DNA of 64,000 nucleotides from Chitinispirillaceae bacterium (GTDB lineage: Bacteria > Fibrobacterota > Chitinivibrionia > Chitinivibrionales > Chitinispirillaceae), in contig JAFGIN010000117.1 in NCBI GenBank assembly GCA_016929595.1, positions 1 through 64,000 of the forward strand. Reading direction: 5' to 3'. Position numbers and translations under genes: made by a program. Position 1 is the stretch's first letter. Each line of letters opens with the position of its first letter. Shown here piece by piece: positions 26,500 through 34,429 of the stretch. The notes under the pieces were generated by a model, which saw only the letters and a program-made list of their open reading frames with translations, did not search any database and had not been told where the DNA came from.

Positions 26500-28359
26500 C
26501 TAACGTAAAAACCTTCTGGACAACTCATCAAGCGACATCCGCACAAGCGTTGGCCGTCCATGCGGACAGGTGTATGGATTCTTTGCAGAGAACAAACTGT
26601 TCAATAACGCGTTCATCTCTTCCTGTGACAGTTTCTGCCCCGCTTTGATCGCCGCACCACACGCAAATGCCGCCGCAAACCGTTTCTCCGGTTCTAGGAA
26701 CGATTCAGGATTTTTCCCATCTAGAAGATACCTGATCATCTCGCGGATTGTTTCAACCACCACACTATCCCTGATAAACGCTGGTATCGCACTTATCGAC
26801 AGGGAACGGCCGCCGAAATCTGCAATTTCAAAACCAAAAGCTGCAAAATAATCCTTGCCGGATTCCACCACCGATTTTTCTGTCGGTGTCAATTCAATCA
26901 CAATCGGAAACAATAGCTGCTGAGAAGCTGACCTGCCACGTTTCAGATCCTCGAGTGCCTGTTCGAACAACACACGCTCATGTGCAGCATGCTGATCAAT
27001 CAATAGTATCCCGTTTTTAATCGGAGCCAGAATAAACAGGCCATGAATCTGGTAACAGGAGATCAGATCCCAGATCTGTTCATGCATCTCATATTGTAAC
27101 GCACTGTCTTTCTTCGAGTCAACTCTTTTCTCCTCAGGCTCATCAGAAGCCTCCGGACGAAACAACTGCAATGGCTGAAACGGTTGGGAAGATAGGGAAC
27201 TCTGCGGCTGAGCTGTTGTAAAAATTGTTGAATAATCAACAGCAGAAGGCTGTTTTTTTAACTCTGCAGCGTTTTCATTAAATAGTGATAATTCAACACC
27301 CTTTTCACCCGGACTGTTTGCCACCGGTTGCTGCTGCGACGGAGTACTGAAATGATCCGGTTTTACCATCACATCCCCGATACCCCTTTTTACAGCCGAA
27401 TAGATAAATCCAAACAACGACCGCTCATCATCAAATTTAACCTGTTGCTTGGTAGGATGCACATTCACATCAATACGTGATGGATCAATATCGAGAAAGC
27501 AGAAAAAAGATGGTCGATATGAAGCACCAAGATATTTTGAAAAAGCCTCCCTCACCGCAAAGGTTACCGAATCATTATCTATTCTGCGAAGGTTGACATA
27601 TAAGCTTTGAAACCTGGGACGTTCTTTTAACTGCTCAGGAGTGGAAACATAAACAACTACATCCATCCCGTTCTGCTCATTGCGGCACTCGATCAGACCT
27701 TTTGCAAAATCGATCCCTGCAACATCTGCAATTCTCTCACGAAGAGTCTCTGCTGACGGGGCATCAAATGTTCTCTTTCCTTCAAAAGAAGCAGTAAAAT
27801 GGATCGATGGAAACGGGATAACCAGCTGCTCTAGCATCCTGAGCATCGCCATCTGCTCCCCTTTTCGGGTCTTCATGAATTTTTTTCGTGCCGGGACATT
27901 GAAAAAAAGATCCCGCATGACAATTGTTGTACCTTTAGGGTGCTCAAACGGCGAAACCGGTTCCGCCTCTCCCCCATTGCTCACAATCTGATATCCCATT
28001 CCAGAGTTGTCTGAAGAACTTGTTATCGTTACCCGTGATACAGCTGCAATGGCAGCAAGTGCTTCCCCGCGAAATCCCATAGTACCTATCGAAAAAAGAT
28101 CATCGGCACTCTGTATTTTACTTGTTGCATGACGAAGCAGAGATTTTCCAAGATTCCGAGGCGACATACCCGAACCATTATCAATAATTCTGATCAAGGA
28201 AAAACCCGCATCTTCGATAGTGATATCAATCTTGGTTGAACCCGCATCGATTGAGTTTTCTATAAGTTCTTTGAGCACTGATGCCGGCCGTTCAATTACC
28301 TCACCAGCGGCAATTTTTTCTACAACAGAAGGCGATAATACCTCAACAGTACGTTCCAT
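26500..28359 (-). CDS. mutL: DNA mismatch repair protein MutL
   Basis: A 619-residue MutL. The N-terminal GHKL ATPase has VEKIAAGEVIERP, ELIENSIDAGST, DNGSGM, and GFRGEALAAI. The C-terminal dimerisation/endonuclease domain carries DQHAAHERVLFE at about residues 455-466, fitting the DQHA(X)2E(X)4E endonuclease motif. A CPHGRPT motif lies near the end. This implies a nicking MutL of the methyl-independent type. No mutS is in the window. The ATG at 28359 is chosen from the conserved MERTVEVLSP start; the open frame extends farther but runs into the tRNA-Leu gene. It leads a same-strand run with the STAS protein, MtaB and two HDOD proteins. Confidence 0.96.
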   Translation of the reverse strand: MERTVEVLSPSVVEKIAAGEVIERPASVLKELIENSIDAGSTKIDITIEDAGFSLIRIIDNGSGMSPRNLGKSLLRHATSKIQSADDLFSIGTMGFRGEALAAIAAVSRVTITSSSDNSGMGYQIVSNGGEAEPVSPFEHPKGTTIVMRDLFFNVPARKKFMKTRKGEQMAMLRMLEQLVIPFPSIHFTASFEGKRTFDAPSAETLRERIADVAGIDFAKGLIECRNEQNGMDVVVYVSTPEQLKERPRFQSLYVNLRRIDNDSVTFAVREAFSKYLGASYRPSFFCFLDIDPSRIDVNVHPTKQQVKFDDERSLFGFIYSAVKRGIGDVMVKPDHFSTPSQQQPVANSPGEKGVELSLFNENAAELKKQPSAVDYSTIFTTAQPQSSLSSQPFQPLQLFRPEASDEPEEKRVDSKKDSALQYEMHEQIWDLISCYQIHGLFILAPIKNGILLIDQHAAHERVLFEQALEDLKRGRSASQQLLFPIVIELTPTEKSVVESGKDYFAAFGFEIADFGGRSLSISAIPAFIRDSVVVETIREMIRYLLDGKNPESFLEPEKRFAAAFACGAAIKAGQKLSQEEMNALLNSLFSAKNPYTCPHGRPTLVRMSLDELSRRFLR

Positions 28360-28410
28360 GATCATACTCTGCAAAATAATAATGAGGTTAGAATTTAAGA
28401 AGCTAAGAAG

Positions 28411-28495
28411 TGCGGAAGGGGGGACTCGAACCCCCACAGGCGTTACACCCACTAGAACCTGAATCTAGCGCGTCTACCAATTCCACCACTTCCGC
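28411..28495 (-). tRNA. tRNA-Leu, anticodon CAG
   Basis: An 85-base class II tRNA on the minus strand. The acceptor stem GCGGAAG pairs with CTTCCGC, followed by discriminator A. The D arm contains GGTGGAATTGGTAGACGC, and the anticodon stem CTAGA/TCTAG encloses the loop TTCAGGT with anticodon CAG, reading CUG codons. A long variable arm (TGGGTGTAACGCCTG) and T arm GGGGGTTCGAGTCCCCC follow. CCA is not encoded after the discriminator base (the next bases are CTT), so it must be added enzymatically. It lies 51 bp upstream of mutL. Confidence 0.96.
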
Positions 28496-28514
28496 AAGTG
28501 TCTGGTAATGGTCA

Positions 28515-28544
28515 AATATAGTTTCCGGCTGAAAATTAATCCAA
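28515..28544 (-). promoter_or_regulatory. Probable sigma-70-type promoter for tRNA-Leu
   Basis: On the minus strand, TTGGAT (28539-28544) and TATATT (28515-28520) are separated by 18 bases. The -10 box ends 19 bases before the mature tRNA 5' end. The spacing and matches suit a primary sigma-factor promoter. Confidence 0.45.
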
Positions 28545-28556
28545 AAAATATTTTAG

Positions 28557-30758
28557 CTAATATGCTAATGCAATCTCACGCGCCTGAATTTTTTTATATA
28601 AAATATCGGGAGTTTGCGCATTTTTGATCTGCTCCAAAAACTCGGGATCATTTACTAACTGCGCAACACACGAGAGCGTCGAGAGGTGACGCTCCGGATC
28701 ACCTGCAGGGGATATCAACACAAAAACCAGAGTGACCGGCTTCTGATCAAATGCCCCCCACTCGATTCCATGAGGCGTTTGAACAATTGCCATGAGTGTT
28801 GAGGTAATGCGTGAACTGTACGAATGGGGAACCGCAATGCCATCTCCAATTGATGTAGGGAAACGCTCTTCCCTCTGCAGTAACTCCTGAAACGTCTCCT
28901 CTTTTTGAAGTACCGGAAAATGTACACAAATCGCTTCCAATGCCTTTCTCAATACATCACCAATATCTCCACAATCTACAGCATGAATCAGATCCGGTCG
29001 CGTTAACCGGTGAAGATACGTCAGTTCTCTGAGCAATACCATTCCCATTGATGTTGTATGCACCGTATCCTTTCCTGTCAGTATGACATCGAGATTTTTG
29101 ACTGAAACAAGAGGGTAAGCTCTTTCAGAAACTGTAAATGTATTACAGACCTCAAAGGCAACTCTCGCTTGTCCACGAAGAATATCCGCACTGATCACTC
29201 CGGGCCGTGGAACCTGTTGCCATACTGCTCTGCCGGAAATCCCCGTTACATCGCGCCCGCTGCCCCACCGGAACACATGATTCTTTCCGACCACATCAGC
29301 CCAGTGCCTGCAGATCAGACTGTTCAAAGCTTCATTATCAGTAAGCGCAAAGACATTCCCGATACCAATCAACCGTTCATCGTCAAGCAGTTCATCATCG
29401 AGAGCATCCCCCTCAAGAACCTCTAATCCCTTCTTTTTAACAAATGAACAATTTTTCCGGTTTGAATCGATAATGATTACGTCAGCTCTGGCATGCACCT
29501 TTAAAAATTCAGACAGCTGAGTTGACAACTCATGCGCTCCTACAATCAGCCACCCTCTGGGCTGCACCCGAAGAACCCCCAGCCGTGATGCAACAAATCC
29601 TGCTGAAAAACTATACAAAGGCACGGTACACACCACGACCGAAAAAACAAAAATTTTCAGAAACCATCCATCCGGGTTTCCTCCACTACTTAGCTGTACA
29701 GCAAACAACGTTGCCATCGATGCAGCAACTATCCCACGCGGAGCGACCCAGCTGATAAAAAACTTTTCTTTCAGTGAAAGTTTCGAGCCGATTGACGAAA
29801 CAAACACAGTCAATGGACGGGAGATAAATACGACAACACCAAGAAGAACCAACCCTCTATACCCGAACCGCTCAACAGAATCAAATTTCAATGCCGCAGC
29901 AAGAACGACAAAGAGCGATCCAATAAGAAACTCCGCCATTTCTTCCGTAAAAACTCTTATTTTTTTTATTGATTGATCAACATTTTTCCCAAGAACAAAA
30001 CCCAGCACCACAACCGCAAGCAACCCCGCATCTGAAACCACCAGACATCCAGCCCCGAATGCCACTATCGCCGCAGTGATAACCGCACTGTTCAACTGAC
30101 TTTCGGGTATTAACGACCGTTTCAGAAACAACCGGAGCAGAAAACCAACCAGAACACCTGCACCTGTACCAATGATAACTCTCCACAACGACTCACCAAT
30201 AATCAGTAGCGTTGATTCATTCTCAACATTAACAAGCCCCAGACAGAATATTGACAGAAACACTCCAATTGGATCGATCAAAACCGACTCCCAGTGAAGA
30301 ACATGGTGGACAGACCGGGTTACTTTCAAACGTCTCAGAAGTGGAATCACTACAGTAGGTCCGGTAACAATGACCATGCTGCCAGCGAGAAGTGCAAAAT
30401 TCCAGTGGAAATGAAAGAGAAAATACACAGCTGCAGAAACAGTCAACCAGGTAATAATGACACCAACAGAGAGCAACAGCCATATTGTCGACCCGACACT
30501 TTTCAGTCCCCTATGGTCAAGAGATAGTGCACCTTCAAAAAGAATTATCGCCACTGCGATAGTGATAAACAGCTTAAGACCGTCACCAAAAACACCGGGG
30601 TCAAGAACCCCTGTAACTTCAGGCCCAAGTAGAAATCCTACGAACAGAAGTAACGCAATGGCAGGAATTTTCCACCTCGATGCAAAAATCATTGTCAGCA
30701 TTCCCGCACCGACTGAAACAACGATATTCTGAAGCACCTGTGAATAGTGTTCTTTCAA
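28557..30758 (-). CDS. Cation/proton antiporter fused to TrkA-N and PTS EIIA domains
   Basis: A 733-residue inner-membrane protein with three parts. Residues about 8-400 form a CPA1/NhaP-type Na+(K+)/H+ antiporter with about 12 spans, including LLFVGFLLGPEV, AIILFEGALSLD, GPTVVIPLLRR, ESVLIDPIG and SWVAPRGIVAAS. Residues about 402-530 resemble a TrkA-N (RCK) domain, with RGWLIVGAHELSTQLS and an acidic strand end DVIIIDSN, which in related proteins binds NAD(H) or nucleotides and gates transport. Residues about 585-730 form a fructose/mannitol-type PTS EIIA domain with the phospho-acceptor candidate His645 in DGIAVPHSYSS. This suggests antiport controlled by phosphorelay or nitrogen/carbon PTS. 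No other PTS gene is in the window. It is a monocistronic gene just upstream of tRNA-Leu. Confidence 0.88.
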   Translation of the reverse strand: MKEHYSQVLQNIVVSVGAGMLTMIFASRWKIPAIALLLFVGFLLGPEVTGVLDPGVFGDGLKLFITIAVAIILFEGALSLDHRGLKSVGSTIWLLLSVGVIITWLTVSAAVYFLFHFHWNFALLAGSMVIVTGPTVVIPLLRRLKVTRSVHHVLHWESVLIDPIGVFLSIFCLGLVNVENESTLLIIGESLWRVIIGTGAGVLVGFLLRLFLKRSLIPESQLNSAVITAAIVAFGAGCLVVSDAGLLAVVVLGFVLGKNVDQSIKKIRVFTEEMAEFLIGSLFVVLAAALKFDSVERFGYRGLVLLGVVVFISRPLTVFVSSIGSKLSLKEKFFISWVAPRGIVAASMATLFAVQLSSGGNPDGWFLKIFVFSVVVCTVPLYSFSAGFVASRLGVLRVQPRGWLIVGAHELSTQLSEFLKVHARADVIIIDSNRKNCSFVKKKGLEVLEGDALDDELLDDERLIGIGNVFALTDNEALNSLICRHWADVVGKNHVFRWGSGRDVTGISGRAVWQQVPRPGVISADILRGQARVAFEVCNTFTVSERAYPLVSVKNLDVILTGKDTVHTTSMGMVLLRELTYLHRLTRPDLIHAVDCGDIGDVLRKALEAICVHFPVLQKEETFQELLQREERFPTSIGDGIAVPHSYSSRITSTLMAIVQTPHGIEWGAFDQKPVTLVFVLISPAGDPERHLSTLSCVAQLVNDPEFLEQIKNAQTPDILYKKIQAREIALAY

Positions 30759-31100
30759 CTTCAGCCCTTTCGATTTTATTTAAGAAAGTATTCAGTTAAT
30801 GATGCACTCAATCCATTATTGTCCTGCGAGTACAGTTACCACATGCAACGTTCCATCACTTCAATTCGACCATACTTTATAATAACCATACGCTTCATTG
30901 AAATTCTTTCTTTGTGATATACGTGATAATTATTTTTCAAAACCCACCGTTCTTCACGCACTAACCGGATTACATCCCAACAATGTCCCCACCCTGGGTT
31001 CAGCCGAGTTGTACCCGTCGGCTTTTCATCTCTTTCATCTCCAAAATCCCCCCTGCCCTTCTCCCCTACACCACCCACTCATACCCAACCGCATCTTCAT
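30759..31100. other. Intergenic region with possible REP-like element
   Basis: No recognised gene lies in these 342 bases. An 80-codon open frame on the minus strand (30836-31078) has a skewed composition and no family resemblance, and was not called. The section around 30950-31030 is GC-richer than its surroundings and contains the imperfectly symmetric block CCCACCCTGGGTT...CGAGTTGTACCCGTCGG. This lies immediately downstream of a REP-associated transposase fragment, so it may be a remnant of a REP-like target sequence. That link is inference. Confidence 0.35.
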
Positions 31101-31382
31101 TTACTCCGGCACAACCTCATATTTATCATTCCGGAGTAAACAGGAACCGTATCCGTTATCGAGCAACTGCTGGAGTCGTTTACGTCTTTCAAGATCTCTT
31201 TGATTTTCGTGCATTAAATCCAGTTTTCGCTGAAGATCCTTATGGAGATGCCGGGGTATTGAATCCGCCAGGTGATAGGTAATATGCTGAACAACACCGA
31301 TTTCGTCAAAGTGCGGAAGGTATCCCCGTGAATACCCGCGACAGATGATTGAGTCTATTCTTTTTTCCATTGAGTCTAACAC
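31101..31382 (-). pseudogene. Truncated REP-associated tyrosine transposase (RAYT) fragment
   Basis: A 93-residue frame starting at GTG 31382 behind AAAGGA. It matches the N-terminal part of REP-associated Y1 transposases: RGYLPHFDEIGVVQHITYHLADSIP, then a helical RRKRLQQLLDNGYGSCLLRND segment. In full-length members (about 180-230 residues) the next stretch contains the MPNHVH catalytic HUH motif and later the catalytic Tyr. Here translation stops at KYEVVPE just before that point, and no continuation is found in the other two frames downstream. It is therefore a dead remnant without catalytic residues. Confidence 0.75.
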
Positions 31383-31469
31383 GGGTGTATTCCTTTATAA
31401 GAACATTAACGCTTACAAAAGAGTAGGGAAAAGGTACATAAAAAAGCAAAAATTATGTCTTATAACATT

Positions 31470-32432
31470 TTACGAATGCAGATCGAAAAATTTATCAACA
31501 ACTTTATCCCACTCTTTTAAAAGCTTATCGTGATTTTTAAAAGAAGAGTTATTCATCTGGTTTATCTTTTTTACAGCCTCATTGTACGCTTTAGCGTCAC
31601 TATTATATTCATCAATGTCTTTCTGGGTTCGCTTGTCCGGTTTAATAGCTTCAAGTTTTCTGGTACTGTTCTGAAACGCTTCGACCTTAAGGTAAAAATC
31701 GATATTTGCAGGTAGAACATCGAAACTTTCTCTCTTGTAATATTCCAGGAATTTTTGCACAATTCTGATAAGGTCTTCATCATTTTCATACCCATTGAAC
31801 TTTTTCAGATTCTCAATCCCTTCACCAACAAATTTCTGTAATGTCGCAGTGTGCTGCTGCAAAGCCGCAAGATCTTTTTTCCCCAGCGCCTGATTTGCAT
31901 ATGAATACTGTTTATTGGACTTGTAAAAGGTTCTGTAAATCGGATTATAATATTTGATCGCATTACTGGCTCTGGCCATTTTTAAGGAAATTTTATCTTT
32001 TGTAGTATCGACTCTGATATTGTATGTTTTGTAAAATACACTGTCTGCCTGTACAAGCACCATTCTACACGTATCAAGTTTCGCGAAAGCCATGTCCAGA
32101 GCGATCTGATGAGCCTCATCCTGATCGAATGTCTGTGCCTCGATATCCTCCATATCCAGGATCTTATCAAAATCATTTTTCATTACAATGTAAAGAAGAT
32201 CCAGGTAGCGAACAAGCTCAGTTCTCAGTGTTGAATCATTGCGGAACAGAGGACTGGTTTGCACATGAGCCTGATTTTTCTTTATGATTTTCAGTAACTC
32301 CTGACGATTTTTTTCGATACTCCTGACCCTGCGTGACCTTGTAATTGCTTTTGTATAACTATAATTGGCGATTTTATACTCAGGCAATAATAGCGTAAGC
32401 CTTTTATAATAATCGATCGCTTCAGATGTCAC
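31470..32432 (-). CDS. Helical protein of unknown function coupled to lipoprotein protease
   Basis: A 320-residue, almost entirely helical, charged and soluble-looking protein. It starts with a TPR-like helix pair (EAIDYYKRLTLLLPEYKIA) followed by long amphipathic helices rich in Lys, Asp and Tyr. No signal peptide, membrane span or catalytic motif is visible and no family is recognised. Its GTG start at 32432 overlaps the end of the HELTH lipoprotein gene by 11 bp, so translation is coupled. A GGAGGTGA directly precedes or overlaps this start, which is too close for ordinary initiation and suggests re-initiation by ribosomes finishing the upstream gene. The two products may work as a pair. 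Confidence 0.65.
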   Translation of the reverse strand: MTSEAIDYYKRLTLLLPEYKIANYSYTKAITRSRRVRSIEKNRQELLKIIKKNQAHVQTSPLFRNDSTLRTELVRYLDLLYIVMKNDFDKILDMEDIEAQTFDQDEAHQIALDMAFAKLDTCRMVLVQADSVFYKTYNIRVDTTKDKISLKMARASNAIKYYNPIYRTFYKSNKQYSYANQALGKKDLAALQQHTATLQKFVGEGIENLKKFNGYENDEDLIRIVQKFLEYYKRESFDVLPANIDFYLKVEAFQNSTRKLEAIKPDKRTQKDIDEYNSDAKAYNEAVKKINQMNNSSFKNHDKLLKEWDKVVDKFFDLHS

Positions 32433-33840
32433 CTCCGGACTGACAACATTGAGAGAACTGCAACCGTTCCCCGAGCTCCTTCCTCTTAATCATCCGTTTC
32501 TTCATCTCAACAATCTCAGGATCCGATTCTATCTGAAGGTAAGATGCCCCACTTCGTTTTGCAAGTGAAGCGTTTTGAATTCCGGAAGCTACATTCGTAG
32601 GATCACTGACATTCTCAATCCAGAACAGCGCTTCTCCATCCCGTAAAAGTGTTGTCGCAACCGCCCCCGTTGTGTAAGTAATCAAGCTGTCCGCAACAAC
32701 CTGCAACCTTTGTGGTGCAACATTGCCAAGTGTTCGGGCGCTCAATACGGCATCAATACCCTGCATGCAATACTTCGCGCTTGAAACATCCTTAAATTGA
32801 AAAGACCATACAAATTTTCCCCATTGCGCATTATCTGCAAGCAGGTACAACACCCTGTCCCCCTGCCATCCCAACGCGGCTTCTGCATGTGTTGCATCAG
32901 TATAGTCTTTTAACAGCGCTAACAGCATAACCGGCCCATAATTGTCATCATCAGCGATCTGAACACTTTGACAACTGTCATACCAGTTCTTTATCAATGA
33001 ACTGTAGTCAAACCGGTGCGGTTCAAACTTCTCACCTGTTATAATTTCTGCGGTTGACAGTGGACGATTACTATAATAGAGCTGATTCACACCCTCCCAT
33101 CCTTTTGTGCTCCAGATTTTCGACACAAAATAGGAACCAACCTCATAAGGGAACATGGACACAAGATTGAGATACACCGGAATCTCCCGTGTTCCAAACG
33201 TTTTGAAAAATTCATCTCTCCATGTTGAAAAAAGATCCAGAGGTGAAGCGCTCAATGAATTTTCACTTATAACATATCTGAACTCAGAAGTCATTGCATC
33301 CCCTTCTGCCACACAACGTCTCGCCAGATAAAAATCGGTGCAGAAACTTGAATAGTGCCTGTTGGGAAACAGATCATCCTGACTGATATTAAAGTTCTGA
33401 TCCTGCAACGCATGCGTAAGTTCATGAGCTACAATTTCTTTAAATTGAGAAACCGGGTATTCCTGTGGATCAATCACAACAAGCGAATCCGTACCAGTGA
33501 TATAATATGCAGCATGAAAACCGCTTTGATTTTCAGCCACATATGGTTCAATACTTTGTACTGAGTCCGGTAGAAAACCAAGCTGCTTCATCATGACTGT
33601 CATATTGGCATATCGACGCGGAAACGTTACAAATTCTTTCGCAAGGTCACTCCTTTCCATGAAGCCAGCCTTTACAGGTACAGTAAAGTTAAGTTCCCTG
33701 ATCGCAGGGACACTCTTTTTTACACTTTCCACATAGGCCCTGTAAACGCTAACGTCGTAGATTGCATCAACCGGGTTATTATCAGAACCACAGTTAAGTA
33801 AGAAAACACTTATTCCCAATAAAATTTTCTTCAAAATCAT
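32422..33840 (-). CDS. Lipoprotein zinc metallopeptidase with HELTH motif
   Basis: A 472-residue lipoprotein: signal ILLGISVFLLNC with the candidate lipidated Cys17. The catalytic zinc site is EIVAHELTHALQDQ (His139, Glu140, His143), with Glu179 in RRCVAEGDAM about 36 residues later as a likely third ligand, a gluzincin-like arrangement. A large C-terminal region (about 260-470) has repeated beta segments and no recognised domain. Similar HELTH-type surface lipoproteins are known from haloarchaea and actinobacteria, and their substrates are not established. It is translated together with the helical protein that follows. A strong terminator lies just upstream, so it has its own promoter. Confidence 0.82.
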   Translation of the reverse strand: MILKKILLGISVFLLNCGSDNNPVDAIYDVSVYRAYVESVKKSVPAIRELNFTVPVKAGFMERSDLAKEFVTFPRRYANMTVMMKQLGFLPDSVQSIEPYVAENQSGFHAAYYITGTDSLVVIDPQEYPVSQFKEIVAHELTHALQDQNFNISQDDLFPNRHYSSFCTDFYLARRCVAEGDAMTSEFRYVISENSLSASPLDLFSTWRDEFFKTFGTREIPVYLNLVSMFPYEVGSYFVSKIWSTKGWEGVNQLYYSNRPLSTAEIITGEKFEPHRFDYSSLIKNWYDSCQSVQIADDDNYGPVMLLALLKDYTDATHAEAALGWQGDRVLYLLADNAQWGKFVWSFQFKDVSSAKYCMQGIDAVLSARTLGNVAPQRLQVVADSLITYTTGAVATTLLRDGEALFWIENVSDPTNVASGIQNASLAKRSGASYLQIESDPEIVEMKKRMIKRKELGERLQFSQCCQSGGDI

Positions 33841-33961
33841 TATCCTTAAGTTATCAGTTTATTCTTTTATTTAATTAATTTCGGCACACAATTTTGTAAA
33901 ACCCTATACATGAAGAATAATTCGGATTTCCTGGAATTGTAAAATACACTATACCATAGAA

Positions 33962-34000
33962 ATAAAAAAGGCAGGGTACGTACCCTGCTTTTTAATTTTG
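33962..34000 (-). terminator. Rho-independent terminator (probably bidirectional)
   Basis: The palindrome GCAGGGTACGTACCCTGC (33972-33989) forms a 6- to 7-bp GC-rich stem with a TACG-centred loop, flanked by A-rich sequence on the left and TTTTTAATTTT on the right. On the minus strand the downstream run is CTTTTTTATT. It ends the ECF sigma / FecR / small secreted protein transcript about 110 bp after the last stop. Confidence 0.8.
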
Positions 34001-34110
34001 TAAGAATTAGAGCCTCTGAAATCGATCTATAAGCTAAACTGGACAATTAATTGACGCAAATAACGCGCATCTATTGCAGTTTCCAGGATAAATGTCGTTT
34101 TATAACCTAT

Positions 34111-34401
34111 TCAAAATTCAGACATCCGTACCATAGTCTCCTTATCAACGTTATCCTTCAAGTTTTCTGCAAAAGAACGATTCAACGTAACACCCATATC
34201 CTCCATCTCTTTTATACCATCAACATTGGTAAATATTGGATTATCAATATACCCTTCTATACTGACCGTTTTAAAATTATAACTCCTGTTTATGCTTTGT
34301 GTTTTATAGTCCTTAATCGTTTTAACTTGACGAGAATCATCAGCCTGAGTTAAAAAGACAACTGAAATTCCGACCAGTACTGCGATAATCTGTCTGTTCA
34401 T
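34111..34401 (-). CDS. Small secreted protein in the sigma/FecR operon
   Basis: A 96-residue exported protein: signal peptide MNRQIIAVLVGISVVFLTQA, then a polar mature part of about 75 residues with SIEGYIDNPIFTNVDGIKEM and a helical C-terminus. An AAAGGAG site lies 6 bp before the ATG. It starts 28 bp after the FecR-like gene and is followed by a clear terminator, so it is the last gene of the operon and may be a product or a signal of the ECF pathway. No family is recognised. Confidence 0.7.
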   Translation of the reverse strand: MNRQIIAVLVGISVVFLTQADDSRQVKTIKDYKTQSINRSYNFKTVSIEGYIDNPIFTNVDGIKEMEDMGVTLNRSFAENLKDNVDKETMVRMSEF

Positions 34402-34429
34402 AACAGACTCCTTTCATTAAAAAAAACAC

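Noticed and set aside
28360-28452. Upstream extension of mutL by 31 codons
   Set aside because: It runs into the tRNA-Leu gene, and the conserved MutL start is at 28359.
30836-31078. 80-codon minus-strand frame
   Set aside because: Odd composition, no family match and no good ribosome site; more likely intergenic or REP-like DNA.
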